From NCBI RefSeq assembly GCF_001886695.1, contig NZ_CP018097.1, positions 372,001-436,000 on the forward strand: 64,000 nt of DNA. The letters run 5' to 3'. Under the pieces are notes generated by a model, which was not told where the DNA came from, did no database searches, and saw nothing but the letters and a program-made list of their open reading frames with translations. This document shows positions 25,729-34,558 of this stretch, piece after piece. Each line of letters starts with the position of its first letter. Within the stretch, counting starts at the first letter, position 1. Origin of the DNA: Aurantiacibacter gangjinensis. GTDB taxonomy: Bacteria; Pseudomonadota; Alphaproteobacteria; Sphingomonadales; Sphingomonadaceae. A program made the position numbers and the translations under genes.

Positions 25729-25956
25729 TCAAGGCTCGTCGGCGTCGACCGGAATACCGCGCGGGGCAAGCTCGCTCTCGCCATGATCCAGCACATCGAC
25801 CACCGCATCGGTAACGGCGATCACCAGCGCGATGACCATGCAGATGATACCGGAAATGCGCCAGATACGCTGCTGGCGCGGATCGCTGCGCTTCTTCGCC
25901 TGCACCGTCAGCATCAGGCCAAGCAGCACGATCAGGATGATGGCGAGATAGGACAT
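25729..25956 (-). CDS. Small membrane protein, 75 residues
   Basis: Two hydrophobic helices (1-18 and 33-53) flank the basic loop QAKKRSDPRQQRIWRIS, and an acidic C-terminal tail follows. It lies 4 bases downstream of the NAWRGAVL-type gene at 25961 and 33 bases upstream of its paralogue. It is part of a run of very small membrane genes. The family is not recognised. Confidence 0.65.
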   Translation of the reverse strand: MSYLAIILIVLLGLMLTVQAKKRSDPRQQRIWRISGIICMVIALVIAVTDAVVDVLDHGESELAPRGIPVDADEP

Positions 25957-25960
25957 TGGG

Positions 25961-26146
25961 TTAATCCTGTTGGTGCAAGAGCAGCGCCACGGTTGTCAGC
26001 ATGAGGATCGCTGCGGTGAACATCATGTGCCGCGATCCGCGCGTTTTCTCGCCATCGCGGATCAGCACAGCTCCGCGCCACGCATTCGCCACCGCCAGCA
26101 CGCCGCCGACCATGATGATGCTGAGCCAGAGGGTGCGTTGGTCCAC
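25961..26146 (-). CDS. Small membrane protein, paralogue of the gene at 25513-25695 (GTG start)
   Basis: 61 residues with two hydrophobic helices and the loop motif NAWRGAVLIRDGEKTRGSRH. It shares at least AWRGAVL and the surrounding design with the product at 25513-25695. The start is a GTG at 26146, one base after the TAA stop of the DUF559 remnant, so translation was probably coupled to that gene before it broke. Confidence 0.65.
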   Translation of the reverse strand: MDQRTLWLSIIMVGGVLAVANAWRGAVLIRDGEKTRGSRHMMFTAAILMLTTVALLLHQQD

Positions 26147-26147
26147 T

Positions 26148-26507
26148 TTATGGGTCCTTCGAGAGATGCGCGCTGATAGTGTGTAGCACGCCATCGCAGT
26201 TCTGTAGGACCTCGTTGTTCCAGAAACGGATGACGGTGAAGCCCTCGCTTTCCAAGTATCTCGTGCGCTGCGCATCCTGCGCTTCCTGTGCGGCATGCTG
26301 ACCGCCATCGACTTCGATGATGACTTTGTGTCGATGGGAAAGAAAGTCGGCGATTTAGCGCCCAACCGGAGACTGACGTCGAAACTTAGCGTCCGGAAAA
26401 CTGCGACGTATTCCGCGCCAGAGTTTCTTTTCGGCATCGGTGGCGTTTTTACGAAGTTCGCGTGCCCGCTCGACTGCACCGGCAGGTGCGGTGTCATAGC
26501 CTTTCAT
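26148..26507 (-). pseudogene. DUF559 endonuclease-like gene broken by an in-frame stop
   Basis: Read as one frame, the gene would encode 119 residues with the DUF559 (Vsr-like) layout: RELRKNATDAEKKLWRGIRR, RRQSPVGR, IADFLSHRHKVIIEVDGGQH, a QRTRYLESEGFTVIRFWNNE segment and a NCDGVLHTI tail. Codon 51 (26355-26357) is TAA, exactly where the family has an aromatic or similar residue between GR and IADF. No frameshift is needed: both halves are in the same frame. A single-base change from a tyrosine codon would explain it, or a sequencing error. Codon 1 is the ATG at 26507. It lies between nrdA and the small membrane genes. Confidence 0.8.
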
Positions 26508-26509
26508 GC

Positions 26510-26593
26510 CCTCACCCTTTCGCGGCTGCGCCGCTCTTTCCCTCTCCCGCCGGGAGAGGGAGGGGCCCGCCGCGAAGCGGTGGGAGGGTGAGG
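26510..26593. repeat. Palindromic intergenic element between nrdA and the DUF559 remnant
   Basis: The outer arms are CCTCACCCT at 26510 and AGGGTGAGG ending at 26593. The centre is a perfect CCCTCTCCCG-C-CGGGAGAGGG palindrome at 26540-26560, with further pairing between GCGGC/GCCGC-type segments. It begins one base after the nrdA stop and ends 2 bases before the DUF559 start. It may stabilise or terminate the nrdA transcript, but no T-tract follows. Confidence 0.75.
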
Positions 26594-26594
26594 T

Positions 26595-28646
26595 TTACTG
26601 GCAGGCCAGACACTCGTCGTAATCGGTGCTTTCGCCGGCGCTCAGCTCGAACTTGGTGGCCTCGGCAGTGTTATCCGCTTCCACGCCGCCGGCAAAGCCT
26701 GCGCGCTGCACGCTCTTGCTCCGCAGGTAATAGAGCGACTTGATGCCCTTTTCCCATGCCTGGAAGTGCAGCATCATCAGGTCCCACTTGTCGACATCGG
26801 CGGGGATGAAGAGGTTCAGCGACTGGGCCTGGTCGATATATTCGGACCGGTCGGCGGCAAATTCCAGCAGCCAGCGCTGGTCGATCTCGAAGCTCGTCTT
26901 GAACGCGCTCTTTTCCTCGTCGGTGAGGAAATCGAGATGCTGCACACTGCCGCCTTTTTCGAGGATCGAGTTCCAGACATTGGTCGAGTTCTTGCTCTTC
27001 TTGTCGAGTACCTTTTCCAGATACGGGTTCTTCACGATGAAGCTGCCCGACAGCGTCTTATGCGTGTAGATATTGGCCGGGATCGGTTCGATGCAGGCGC
27101 TGGTGCCGCCGCAAATGATGCTGATGGAGGCGGTCGGGGCGATCGCCATCTTGCAGCTGAAACGCTCCATCGCGCCCATTTCCTCGGCATCCGGGCACGC
27201 GCCGCGTTCCTGCGCCAGCACCATGCTGGCTTCGCTCGCCTTGCCGTGAATGTGCTTAAACATCTTCAGGTTCCACACCTTGGCCATCGGGCTTTCAAAG
27301 CCGATGCCCTTGCTCTGCAGGAAGGAGTGGAAACCCATCACGCCCATGCCCACGCTGCGTTCGCGCATGGCGGAATATTTGGCGCGGGCCATCTCTTCGG
27401 GCGCGCGGTCGATATAGTCCTGCAGCACGTTGTCGAGGAAGCGCATCACATCCTCGATAAAGGTCTTGTCGCCGTTCCACTCGTCCCATTTCTCGAGGTT
27501 GAGCGAGGACAGGCAGCACACCGCCGTACGGTCATTGCCAAGGTGGTCGATGCCGGTCGGCAGGGTGATTTCGCTGCACAAATTGGAGGTCGAGACCTTC
27601 AGGCCCAGGTCGCGGTGATGCTTGGGCATCATGCGGTTCACCGTGTCGGAGAACACGATATAGGGCTCGCCCGTGGCAAGCCGCGTCTCGACCAGTTTCT
27701 GGAACAGGCTGCGCGCGTCGACTTGGCCGCGCACGCTGCCATCCTTGGGCGATTTGAGATCGAATTTCTCGCCCGCGCGCACCGCTTCCATGAACTCGTC
27801 GGTCAGCAGCACGCCGTGGTGCAGGTTCAGCGCCTTGCGGTTGAAATCACCCGAGGGTTTGCGGATTTCGAGGAATTCCTCGATTTCGGGGTGGCTGACA
27901 TCGAGATAGCAGGCCGCCGAACCGCGGCGCAGCGAGCCTTGCGAGATCGCCAGCGTCAGGCTGTCCATCACCCGCACGAAGGGGATGATGCCGCTGGTCT
28001 TGCCGTTCAGGCCGACAGGCTCGCCAATGCCGCGCACATTGCCCCAATAGGTGCCGATGCCGCCGCCCTTGCTGGCGAGCCACACATTTTCGTTCCACGT
28101 GCCGACAATGCCATCAAGGCTGTCCGACACGGAATTGAGATAGCAGGAGATCGGGAGGCCGCGATTGGTGCCGCCATTCGACAGCACGGGCGTTGCCGGC
28201 ATGAACCACAGGTTGGAGATGTAGTCGTACAGGCGCTGGGCGTGGTCCTGGTCGTCCGCATAAGCATCGGCCACGCGGGCGAACAGATCCTGGTAGCTTT
28301 CGTTTGGCAGCAGGTAGCGATCGGTGAGCGTCTCCTTGCCGAATTCGGTGAGGTTCGCATCGCGCGCTTCATCGGTGACGATGGTGAAGCGGCGCGGATT
28401 GACCTTCTTGGAGTCATCACCCGAACTGTCCTTGTCGGCCTTCATCGCAACCGCGACGGCGCCAGCCATGGCACCTGCCGCAGCTTCATCTACCAGCGCA
28501 TCGCTGCCTGCGTCTTTCTTGTCCATGCTCACTGCCTTTTGTTCGGAACGCGCCGCGGTATTGGCTGCATCGGCCTTGGTTTCAGTGGTGTCTTCCACGC
28601 TGTCTTCAAGTCCCATTGCGGCCTCGTCGCTGTTCCGGAATTCCAT
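26595..28646 (-). CDS. nrdA: Ribonucleoside-diphosphate reductase subunit alpha
   Basis: The catalytic subunit that reduces ribonucleoside diphosphates with NrdB. It has 683 residues. The first active-site cysteine is in LPISCYLN, the thiyl-radical cysteine in STSNLCSEITLP, and the C-terminal redox pair is DECLACQ. The conserved core begins only at about residue 86; before it lies a low-complexity, Ala/Asp/Lys-rich tail and no ATP-cone is visible, so allosteric activity control by the usual cone is not evident. The ATG at 28646 has GGAG ten bases upstream; a start at 28616 is possible. Confidence 0.94.
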   Translation of the reverse strand: MEFRNSDEAAMGLEDSVEDTTETKADAANTAARSEQKAVSMDKKDAGSDALVDEAAAGAMAGAVAVAMKADKDSSGDDSKKVNPRRFTIVTDEARDANLTEFGKETLTDRYLLPNESYQDLFARVADAYADDQDHAQRLYDYISNLWFMPATPVLSNGGTNRGLPISCYLNSVSDSLDGIVGTWNENVWLASKGGGIGTYWGNVRGIGEPVGLNGKTSGIIPFVRVMDSLTLAISQGSLRRGSAACYLDVSHPEIEEFLEIRKPSGDFNRKALNLHHGVLLTDEFMEAVRAGEKFDLKSPKDGSVRGQVDARSLFQKLVETRLATGEPYIVFSDTVNRMMPKHHRDLGLKVSTSNLCSEITLPTGIDHLGNDRTAVCCLSSLNLEKWDEWNGDKTFIEDVMRFLDNVLQDYIDRAPEEMARAKYSAMRERSVGMGVMGFHSFLQSKGIGFESPMAKVWNLKMFKHIHGKASEASMVLAQERGACPDAEEMGAMERFSCKMAIAPTASISIICGGTSACIEPIPANIYTHKTLSGSFIVKNPYLEKVLDKKSKNSTNVWNSILEKGGSVQHLDFLTDEEKSAFKTSFEIDQRWLLEFAADRSEYIDQAQSLNLFIPADVDKWDLMMLHFQAWEKGIKSLYYLRSKSVQRAGFAGGVEADNTAEATKFELSAGESTDYDECLACQ

Positions 28647-29220
28647 TTCTTGCCCGCTCCCTGTTGGCATGGGCCGAGGCGGTTTGCGCCTGCTTGCCCT
28701 TGCGAATCGTATCTGTTGCCATCGACCCGAAACCGGCATGCTGCCAGCGCGGCGCGATGCGGGCACGAACGGGAATCGGTTTATCCCCTGCCAGCCCGCA
28801 ATCGCCTTCCCGGATCGGTCCACCAGAGCGACTCCGACCCCGTGGCGCGAAACGTGGCGCGCTAGGTCCAAAGTCTAGGTCTAGTAGGTCGCCCCGGCAA
28901 GTCGACCACAACCCCTTGTGAATCAGCCGGGACTCAGGCGCAAGTGGTTAAGTTCGATTTACCGTGCGGATTATCGTTTCGAACAGGTGCATCATGCCAG
29001 CAACACGGTGCGACGCGTGGGACATCCACGACTCGCAAAGCGCGCAAGAGGGAAAAGCAATCTGCGGAAAAAAACCTGTTGAAGTGTGTGGTCGTGAATC
29101 AAAAGAATCGCATTGCGCAACATTGCATCAAAATTGCGCGCGGGCGGCGTGAGAGGGTTGGCGCAGGGGCCGGGCCTGTGCCACATGAACGCCTGACGGG
29201 ATGATAAAGGGGTCATAACC
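28647..29220. promoter_or_regulatory. Long divergent gap upstream of nrdA, with a CACAA-CCCC-TTGTG dyad
   Basis: 574 bases without a supported gene, divergent between nrdA and a small membrane gene. The perfect inverted repeat CACAACCCCTTGTG lies at 28907-28920, about 260 bases upstream of the nrdA start. Its outer CACAA/TTGTG resembles half of an NrdR box, but the AT-rich centre of NrdR boxes is missing and I find no clear second box at the usual spacing. Three AGGTC units occur between 28864 and 28890. Regulation by NrdR is therefore only a possibility. Confidence 0.4.
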
Positions 29221-29439
29221 ATGGTCGTGTTTTTCAAGGCGCTGCCTTTCGGCATTTTCCTGACGCTGATCATAGCCCTGTTCATGGGCTCGGGAGGAAC
29301 GAGCGGCGGTGTGCTGGCCATCTTTCCGTTCAATGTCACAATTCCCGAAATCGGCATCGACATGACGCTTTACTGGAGCTGGAACCTCTTTCTGGCTTCC
29401 ACGGCGCTGGCTTTCGCCATCCTGTTCCTGATGGATTAG
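29221..29439 (+). CDS. Small membrane protein, 72 residues
   Basis: Two hydrophobic segments (4-22 and 51-70) around a glycine-rich and strand-like middle (MGSGGTSGGVLAIFPFNVTI). It begins after AAAGGGGTCATAACC, a good ribosome site. It overlaps the stop of the convergent secreted-protein gene by 4 bases. The family is not recognised. Confidence 0.7.
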   Translation: MVVFFKALPFGIFLTLIIALFMGSGGTSGGVLAIFPFNVTIPEIGIDMTLYWSWNLFLASTALAFAILFLMD

Positions 29440-30200
29440 CGCCGATTTTCAGAATCTGCGCCGGTCGGACGCGCAAGCTGGATGAGCGACAGCGAATTAT
29501 CGACATCCTCGTCACCGCATTGCATGCGCACGAGCTGGATGCGCCTATCGCCCATTCCTTCAGGCAGACCGTCCGTCGCAAAATCGCAGACGCCCCATTC
29601 GGACATCATGCCGGCAAACATCTCGAGAAACAGCTCACGCGTGCTTGCAGTCGACATGCGCGGAGCATCGAACAGGCTTTGTCCGAACACATCCACGGCA
29701 GAGCGGGCCCGCGCACGGGCTTGCATCTGCGAGAATGCGAAAATGACATCTCGATCGTATCGTATCGTGAAGCGATCCGGCTCAGCCTCGCCTGTTTCGG
29801 GTTGCGGCAGGCGCATGCCGGCATCGCTTGATCCGGCATGAAAAGTCGCCCCGGCATCGGCGATGACGGCAAACGGATCGTGCCAGTACCCGACAGACTG
29901 TGTCACAGTCTCATGCCGCTCCAGTGCAGGATCTTCATCGAACACCGTCTGCCGGAGGGCGCGATAGACGAGCCAAGATGTCTCGTCCCCGCTCTCCAAA
30001 TCGATCCTCACGAGATGGCTTTCGATCTGCAGGTTGTAATATGATCCCATGTTATCGCGCGACGTGCGCAGTACGAAAACGCTATCCGGTCCGATCGCGA
30101 AGACCTCGTCGCGCAAAGTGATGATATCCTCCGGCGTAGCTCGCGCCGGGACTGCGAGAAAGATTAGAGCGGAGAGAAAAAGCGTTGCGATAATCTTCAT
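29436..30200 (-). CDS. Secreted hypothetical protein, 254 residues
   Basis: A signal peptide (1-21, cleavage after ARA), then a soluble protein with RDNMGSYYNLQIESHLVRID, GYWHDPFAVIADAGATFH and two cysteines near the C-terminus (EWGVCDFATD, VRMQCGDED) that may pair. I recognise no family. A GTG-started 66-codon frame upstream (30197-30397) overlaps this start by 4 bases but is not convincing as a gene. Confidence 0.65.
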   Translation of the reverse strand: MKIIATLFLSALIFLAVPARATPEDIITLRDEVFAIGPDSVFVLRTSRDNMGSYYNLQIESHLVRIDLESGDETSWLVYRALRQTVFDEDPALERHETVTQSVGYWHDPFAVIADAGATFHAGSSDAGMRLPQPETGEAEPDRFTIRYDRDVIFAFSQMQARARARSAVDVFGQSLFDAPRMSTASTRELFLEMFAGMMSEWGVCDFATDGLPEGMGDRRIQLVRMQCGDEDVDNSLSLIQLARPTGADSENRR

Positions 30201-30485
30201 GCAGTCTCGCCTGTAACATGGCGGCTGAACCGGTTCCTAATGACCCCGATTGGCGCGGTGCCATCATGCGCCCAAGAGAGCGCCGCCATACCATAGCAGC
30301 GACGGCTGCCGGAGCGGAGTTCGGCGTCCGGAACGAGCACGGTCACCATCTGGTTCGGCGATGCTTTGTAGACGCACGCGGTGGCGCTCAGCCTCACGCC
30401 CCAACATCAAACAGCCGATATTCCAAATGTCATCGGTCATCCCCCGACCGACTGCGGGTGGAGCGTCGACAAAACCGAAAGGAAA

Positions 30486-31490
30486 TCAGGCAGCGCCCCC
30501 AGGCAACCAGCGCGAGCCGCCCGCCTGTCGCGCCCTGCGATGCGACAGCACTTGCAGCAAGGGGCGTTCCACCCGTTTGTGCACCAGCACCCCGAACCCG
30601 ATCGCCCCCAGCATCGCGCATAGCGCGGAAAGCCATGGCATGCCCAGCGTTGTGATATGGCTCACCACCAGGTGAATCACGATCATGTGCGATAGATAAA
30701 TCGCATATGACGCATCGCCCAGCAATTTGGGGAATGTCCAGTGTTGCAGGCGATCGTCCAGCCCGCGCCCCGCAGCGATAATCACCGCGGCAGGTATGGT
30801 GATCGACAACCAGTGCGGAACGGCCGTACCGTCGAGCACGGCAAGGGCGGCAAAGCCTGCCGCCATGGTCCAGCCGGGAAGCTGCAGGCGGCAATGCGCG
30901 ATCACCATGCCGGCGGCAAATTCGAAAAAGTGTGCGTCGAGGTAGAAGGCGACCAGTGGCCAGTCGGTCGCCAGGGGTTTGAACCACGGTGCAACGCATA
31001 GGATGGCGACCACGCCCCAGATCGTGAGCGTGCGCGGAAGCAGGAGGGCCGCTGCGAACAGAGCATAGAAGGCCATCTCGAAATACAACGTCCAGCCCAG
31101 CCCCAGCACGGGCAGCCGGACAGTACCGGTCGATGGATCGAGCGAGGGGAGAAGGGCGTAGGAGGCCATCAGCCAGCCCGCGTCAAATGGCGCACCGATG
31201 AGCACCCACGCCGTGAGCATGATCCACCAGAACGGCATGACGCGAATGAAACGGCGTTTGAGGAAGTTTCCCGGAGCGTGGGTGCCGTGCCGGGTGGATT
31301 CCACCATCACGAAGCCGGAAATGACAAAGAAGATCGCCACCCCGTGCCGCAGCCAGGCTGGCTGCGCCTCTTCGGCCATCGGCACCACACCAAAGCCGAA
31401 GATGTGCACGCCAACCACCATCAGCGCGGCAACACCGCGCATGTAATGGATGGAACGCACTTGGTCGGCTTGATGCGTAGAAGCGATCAT
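30486..31490 (-). CDS. Acyltransferase 3 family membrane protein
   Basis: 334 residues with about ten hydrophobic segments and the family's N-terminal RSIHYMRGVAALMVVGVHIF, where the histidine in VGVH is the conserved catalytic residue, followed by FFVISGFVM and KRRFIRVMPFWW. Members acylate sugars, peptidoglycan or exopolysaccharides at the inner membrane. No glycan cluster surrounds it, so the target is unknown. It lies downstream of nadB on the same strand, 35 bases away. Confidence 0.9.
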   Translation of the reverse strand: MIASTHQADQVRSIHYMRGVAALMVVGVHIFGFGVVPMAEEAQPAWLRHGVAIFFVISGFVMVESTRHGTHAPGNFLKRRFIRVMPFWWIMLTAWVLIGAPFDAGWLMASYALLPSLDPSTGTVRLPVLGLGWTLYFEMAFYALFAAALLLPRTLTIWGVVAILCVAPWFKPLATDWPLVAFYLDAHFFEFAAGMVIAHCRLQLPGWTMAAGFAALAVLDGTAVPHWLSITIPAAVIIAAGRGLDDRLQHWTFPKLLGDASYAIYLSHMIVIHLVVSHITTLGMPWLSALCAMLGAIGFGVLVHKRVERPLLQVLSHRRARQAGGSRWLPGGAA

Positions 31491-31525
31491 GGCGCGGCCA
31501 TGGCACGCGCAAGGTCAAAACCGCG

Positions 31526-33127
31526 TTAATGCGGTGTCAGCACCGTATCGCGCGGCTCGTCTTCCAGCCCGGGATAATCGAGCGTGAAGTGCAAGCCGCG
31601 GCTTTCGTGACGGCGTAGTGCGCTTTTAACGATCAGCTGCGCGCATTGATGCAGGTTGCGCAGTTCGATCAGGTCGGTCGTCACGCGGAAATTGCCGTAA
31701 TAGTCGTCGATCTCCTCGCCCAGCAGATTGATACGATTGCCCGCGCGTTCCAGGCGCTTGGTGGTGCGCACGATGCCGACATAGTTCCACATGAAGCGGC
31801 GGATTTCGGTCCAGTTCTGCTTGATAATGACTTCCTCGTCGGAATGGGTGACGCGGCTTTCATCCCATTCACGAATGGCAGGCGGCGGGGTGAACCCGTC
31901 CCAATGATCGAGGATGTCCTTGGCCGCCGCTTCGCCGAACACGAAGCATTCCAGCAGGGAGTTGGAGGCAAGGCGGTTGGCCCCATGCAGGCCGCTTTCG
32001 GTGCATTCGCCTGCGGCATAAAGGCCCGGCAGGTCCGTGCGGCCATCGAGGTCGATCACGATGCCGCCGCACGTATAATGCTGCGCGGGCACGACCGGGA
32101 TCGGCCCCGCCGTCATGTCGATGCCAAGGCCCAGCAGCTTTTCGTGAATGGTCGGGAAATGCTCCCGCACGAAATCGGCGGGCATGTGGCTGATATCGAG
32201 ATGGACGTAATCGAGACCGTAGCGCTTGATCTGGTCGTCGATGGCGCGCGCCACCACGTCACGGGGGGCCAGCTCCATCCGCTCAGCATCGTAATCCTGC
32301 ATGAAGCGGTGGCCGGTTTCGGGATGGAACAGCCTGCCGCCCTCGCCGCGCACGGCTTCGGTAATGAGGAAGTTCTTCACCTCCAGATTGTAGAGGCAGG
32401 TGGGGTGGAACTGCATCATCTCCATGTTGGAGACGCGCGCGCCTGCCCGCCATGCCATGGCGATGCCGTCTCCCGTCGCGCCGCGCGGGGCGGTGCTGAA
32501 CTGATAGACGCGGCCCGCCCCGCCTGCCGCCATGATGGTCGCCTTAGCCGTATACGCCTCGACCTTGCCGGTCGCGGTATCGAGCGCATAGGCGCCCCAC
32601 ACGCGTCCGCTACCCGAATATTTTTCCTCATGCCGACCGGTAATGAGATCGATGCAGGTCCGGTCCGCCAGCATGGTGATGTTGGGGTTTTCCTCAGCCG
32701 CTTTCAGCAGCGCGGCCTGCACCGCCCAGCCCGTCGCATCGTCCACATGCACGATGCGGCGATGCGAATGGCCGCCTTCGCGGGTGAGGTGCAGGTCGCC
32801 GCTTGCACGGTTGAACGGCACGCCAAGGTCGCAGAGCCGGTCGATCGCCGCAGGCGCGCGCTCGATGACGAACTCCACCGTCTCGCGGTCGTTCAGGCCG
32901 GCACCTGCGACCATGGTATCGCGCACATGATCCTCGAAAGTGTCGCCCGCATCCAGCACGGCGGCAATCCCGCCCTGCGCCCACGCGGTAGAGCCGGAAT
33001 GCAAATGCCCTTTGGCCAGCACGCAGACTTTCAGCTCGGTTGCGAGCGAGAGCGCGGCGGTCAGCCCTGCCGCGCCCGATCCGATAATCAGGACATCGTA
33101 GCCGGTGGTATTCTCTTTCATCGGCAT
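31526..33127 (-). CDS. nadB: L-aspartate oxidase
   Basis: Oxidises L-aspartate to iminoaspartate, the first step of de novo NAD synthesis, using FAD. It has 533 residues. The dinucleotide-binding motif is VLIIGSGAAGLTAALSLA, with GSTAWAQGGIAA and the succinate-dehydrogenase-like active site (FHPTCLYN, EAVRGEGGRLF, HYTCGGI, GANRLASNSLLEC). It is distinguished from fumarate reductases by the TREGGHSHRRIVH segment. nadA and nadC are not in the window. Start at ATG 33127; ATG 33121 is nearly equivalent. Confidence 0.95.
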   Translation of the reverse strand: MPMKENTTGYDVLIIGSGAAGLTAALSLATELKVCVLAKGHLHSGSTAWAQGGIAAVLDAGDTFEDHVRDTMVAGAGLNDRETVEFVIERAPAAIDRLCDLGVPFNRASGDLHLTREGGHSHRRIVHVDDATGWAVQAALLKAAEENPNITMLADRTCIDLITGRHEEKYSGSGRVWGAYALDTATGKVEAYTAKATIMAAGGAGRVYQFSTAPRGATGDGIAMAWRAGARVSNMEMMQFHPTCLYNLEVKNFLITEAVRGEGGRLFHPETGHRFMQDYDAERMELAPRDVVARAIDDQIKRYGLDYVHLDISHMPADFVREHFPTIHEKLLGLGIDMTAGPIPVVPAQHYTCGGIVIDLDGRTDLPGLYAAGECTESGLHGANRLASNSLLECFVFGEAAAKDILDHWDGFTPPPAIREWDESRVTHSDEEVIIKQNWTEIRRFMWNYVGIVRTTKRLERAGNRINLLGEEIDDYYGNFRVTTDLIELRNLHQCAQLIVKSALRRHESRGLHFTLDYPGLEDEPRDTVLTPH

Positions 33128-33167
33128 GTCATTGCCTGCTGCACGCCTGTGCCGCAAGCGTGCCTGT

Positions 33168-34121
33168 TCAGCTCGATGCCGCGGCGAGATCGGCTTCGCC
33201 GGTCAGCTGGACGAAGACATCCTCCAGATCGGCTTCGCGCGTCGACACATCCTCGATGGTGAAGCCCTGCGCCTGCACCTGGGCGAGGACTTGCCCGGCT
33301 GTCATCTCGCTCTTGTCATAGGTGATCTCGATCACGCGCTCGCCCACACTCTGGCATTTGCGGAAGCGGGGATCGGCGGGCAGCGCGCCGACATCGCTAT
33401 CCACCGTCAGCGCGATGATCTTCTCGCCCATCATGCCGACGAGTTCGCGCGTGGGCTTGTTGGCGATCAACTCACCATGATTGATGATGGCGATCTGCTC
33501 ACACAGTTCTTCGGCTTCTTCGAGATAATGCGTGGTCAGCACCACGGTCACGCCCTCGGCATTCAGCTCACCCACCAGCTCCCACAGCTGCTTGCGCAAT
33601 TCGACATCGACGCCCGCCGTGGGCTCGTCAAGCACCAGGATCGGCGGCGAATGCACCATGGCTTTTGCGATCAGCAGACGGCGCTTCATCCCGCCCGACA
33701 GCGTGCGGGCATAGGCATCGCGCTTGTCTTCCAGCCGGACGGCGCGCAGCAGTTCTTCAGACCGACGCAGCGCCTTGGCGATGCCGTAGAACCCGCTCTG
33801 GTTTTCCAGCACTTCATAGGGCGTGAAGAAGGGATCGAAGACGATTTCCTGCGGCACTATGCCGATATTCAGCTTGGCGTTGCGATGGTCTTCATCGATG
33901 TCACGACCCCAGATGCGCACGGTTCCGCCGGTCTTGTTCACCAGGCCCGCCATGATGTTGATCAGCGTCGACTTGCCCGCGCCATTGGGGCCGAGCAGGC
34001 CGAACACGCTGCCTTGCGGCACGTCGAAACTCACACCTTTCAGCGCCAGCTTGGGCGGCGCCTTCGCGCTGCCCGCATATTCCTTGCGAAGATCGCGGAT
34101 TTCTATCGCTGCGTCGGCCAT
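33168..34121 (-). CDS. ABC transporter ATP-binding protein (no permease nearby)
   Basis: 317 residues. Walker A GPNGAGKS (44-51), the Q-loop in VPQE, signature LSGGMKRRL, Walker B ILVLDEPTAGVD and the H-loop TTHYLEEAEEL are complete. The C-terminal extension (about 230-317) ends in the DrrA/CcmA-like tail DLEDVFVQLTG, typical of exporters such as YadG. A permease gene usually follows directly, but here nadB does, so the partner must be elsewhere. The ATG at 34121 gives a normal N-terminus. Confidence 0.92.
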   Translation of the reverse strand: MADAAIEIRDLRKEYAGSAKAPPKLALKGVSFDVPQGSVFGLLGPNGAGKSTLINIMAGLVNKTGGTVRIWGRDIDEDHRNAKLNIGIVPQEIVFDPFFTPYEVLENQSGFYGIAKALRRSEELLRAVRLEDKRDAYARTLSGGMKRRLLIAKAMVHSPPILVLDEPTAGVDVELRKQLWELVGELNAEGVTVVLTTHYLEEAEELCEQIAIINHGELIANKPTRELVGMMGEKIIALTVDSDVGALPADPRFRKCQSVGERVIEITYDKSEMTAGQVLAQVQAQGFTIEDVSTREADLEDVFVQLTGEADLAAASS

Positions 34122-34177
34122 GGCGGCGTCCTTTGGGGCTTTTCGGCTGCGGCGTAAAGCGTTAGAGGCTTCGCCCC

Positions 34178-34471
34178 ATGGACCACGCACCCGAGACCAC
34201 TATCGTCGATACTGCGCGCGTCTGGTGCGATGGCGCCGGAGACATTCGCGGCGGCGAGAATTACAAGCCAGCCAGCCTCGGACATCCGCGCGTATGGATG
34301 CAGATCGACGAAAGCGGCTTTGTCGATTGCGGCTATTGCGACCGCCGCTTCATCTTGGAAGGCGGCGCGGCCGATGACGGCAGCGTGCCCGATGCACGCG
34401 TAGCCAATGGCAAGCCGCTGCCCCATGGGAAGGGCCCGCAAGAACAGGATGTTGCCGGCCCGGCAGGCTAG
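34178..34471 (+). CDS. Zinc-finger (zf-CHCC) domain protein
   Basis: 97 residues with a C-terminal half that carries GHPRVWMQIDESGFVDCGYC, the zf-CHCC motif found in the NDUFS6 family. Likely zinc ligands are H36, C51 and C54, with a fourth Cys or His less clear (C17 is a candidate). In alphaproteobacteria such proteins are conserved and may be linked to respiratory complex I, but this one stands alone, divergent from the ABC ATPase. Confidence 0.85.
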   Translation: MDHAPETTIVDTARVWCDGAGDIRGGENYKPASLGHPRVWMQIDESGFVDCGYCDRRFILEGGAADDGSVPDARVANGKPLPHGKGPQEQDVAGPAG

Positions 34472-34558
34472 GCGGCGGCTCTTCCAAGCGGAACGAAAGC
34501 GAGTCAGGACGGGTTCACGGAAGGGGTGATAGCCTCGCTCGATCCTAGGAGACGTCAC

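Noticed and set aside
26766-28865. Long open frame antisense to nrdA (about 700 codons)
   Set aside because: An artefact of high GC at third positions; composition and lack of family similarity show that nrdA is the real gene. The same applies to long frames antisense to yebC, nadB, guaA and the TPR gene.
30197-30397. GTG-started 66-codon frame overlapping the start of the secreted-protein gene by 4 bases
   Set aside because: The overlap is suggestive, but the sequence has no domain, signal or ribosome site at a sensible distance; left unannotated.
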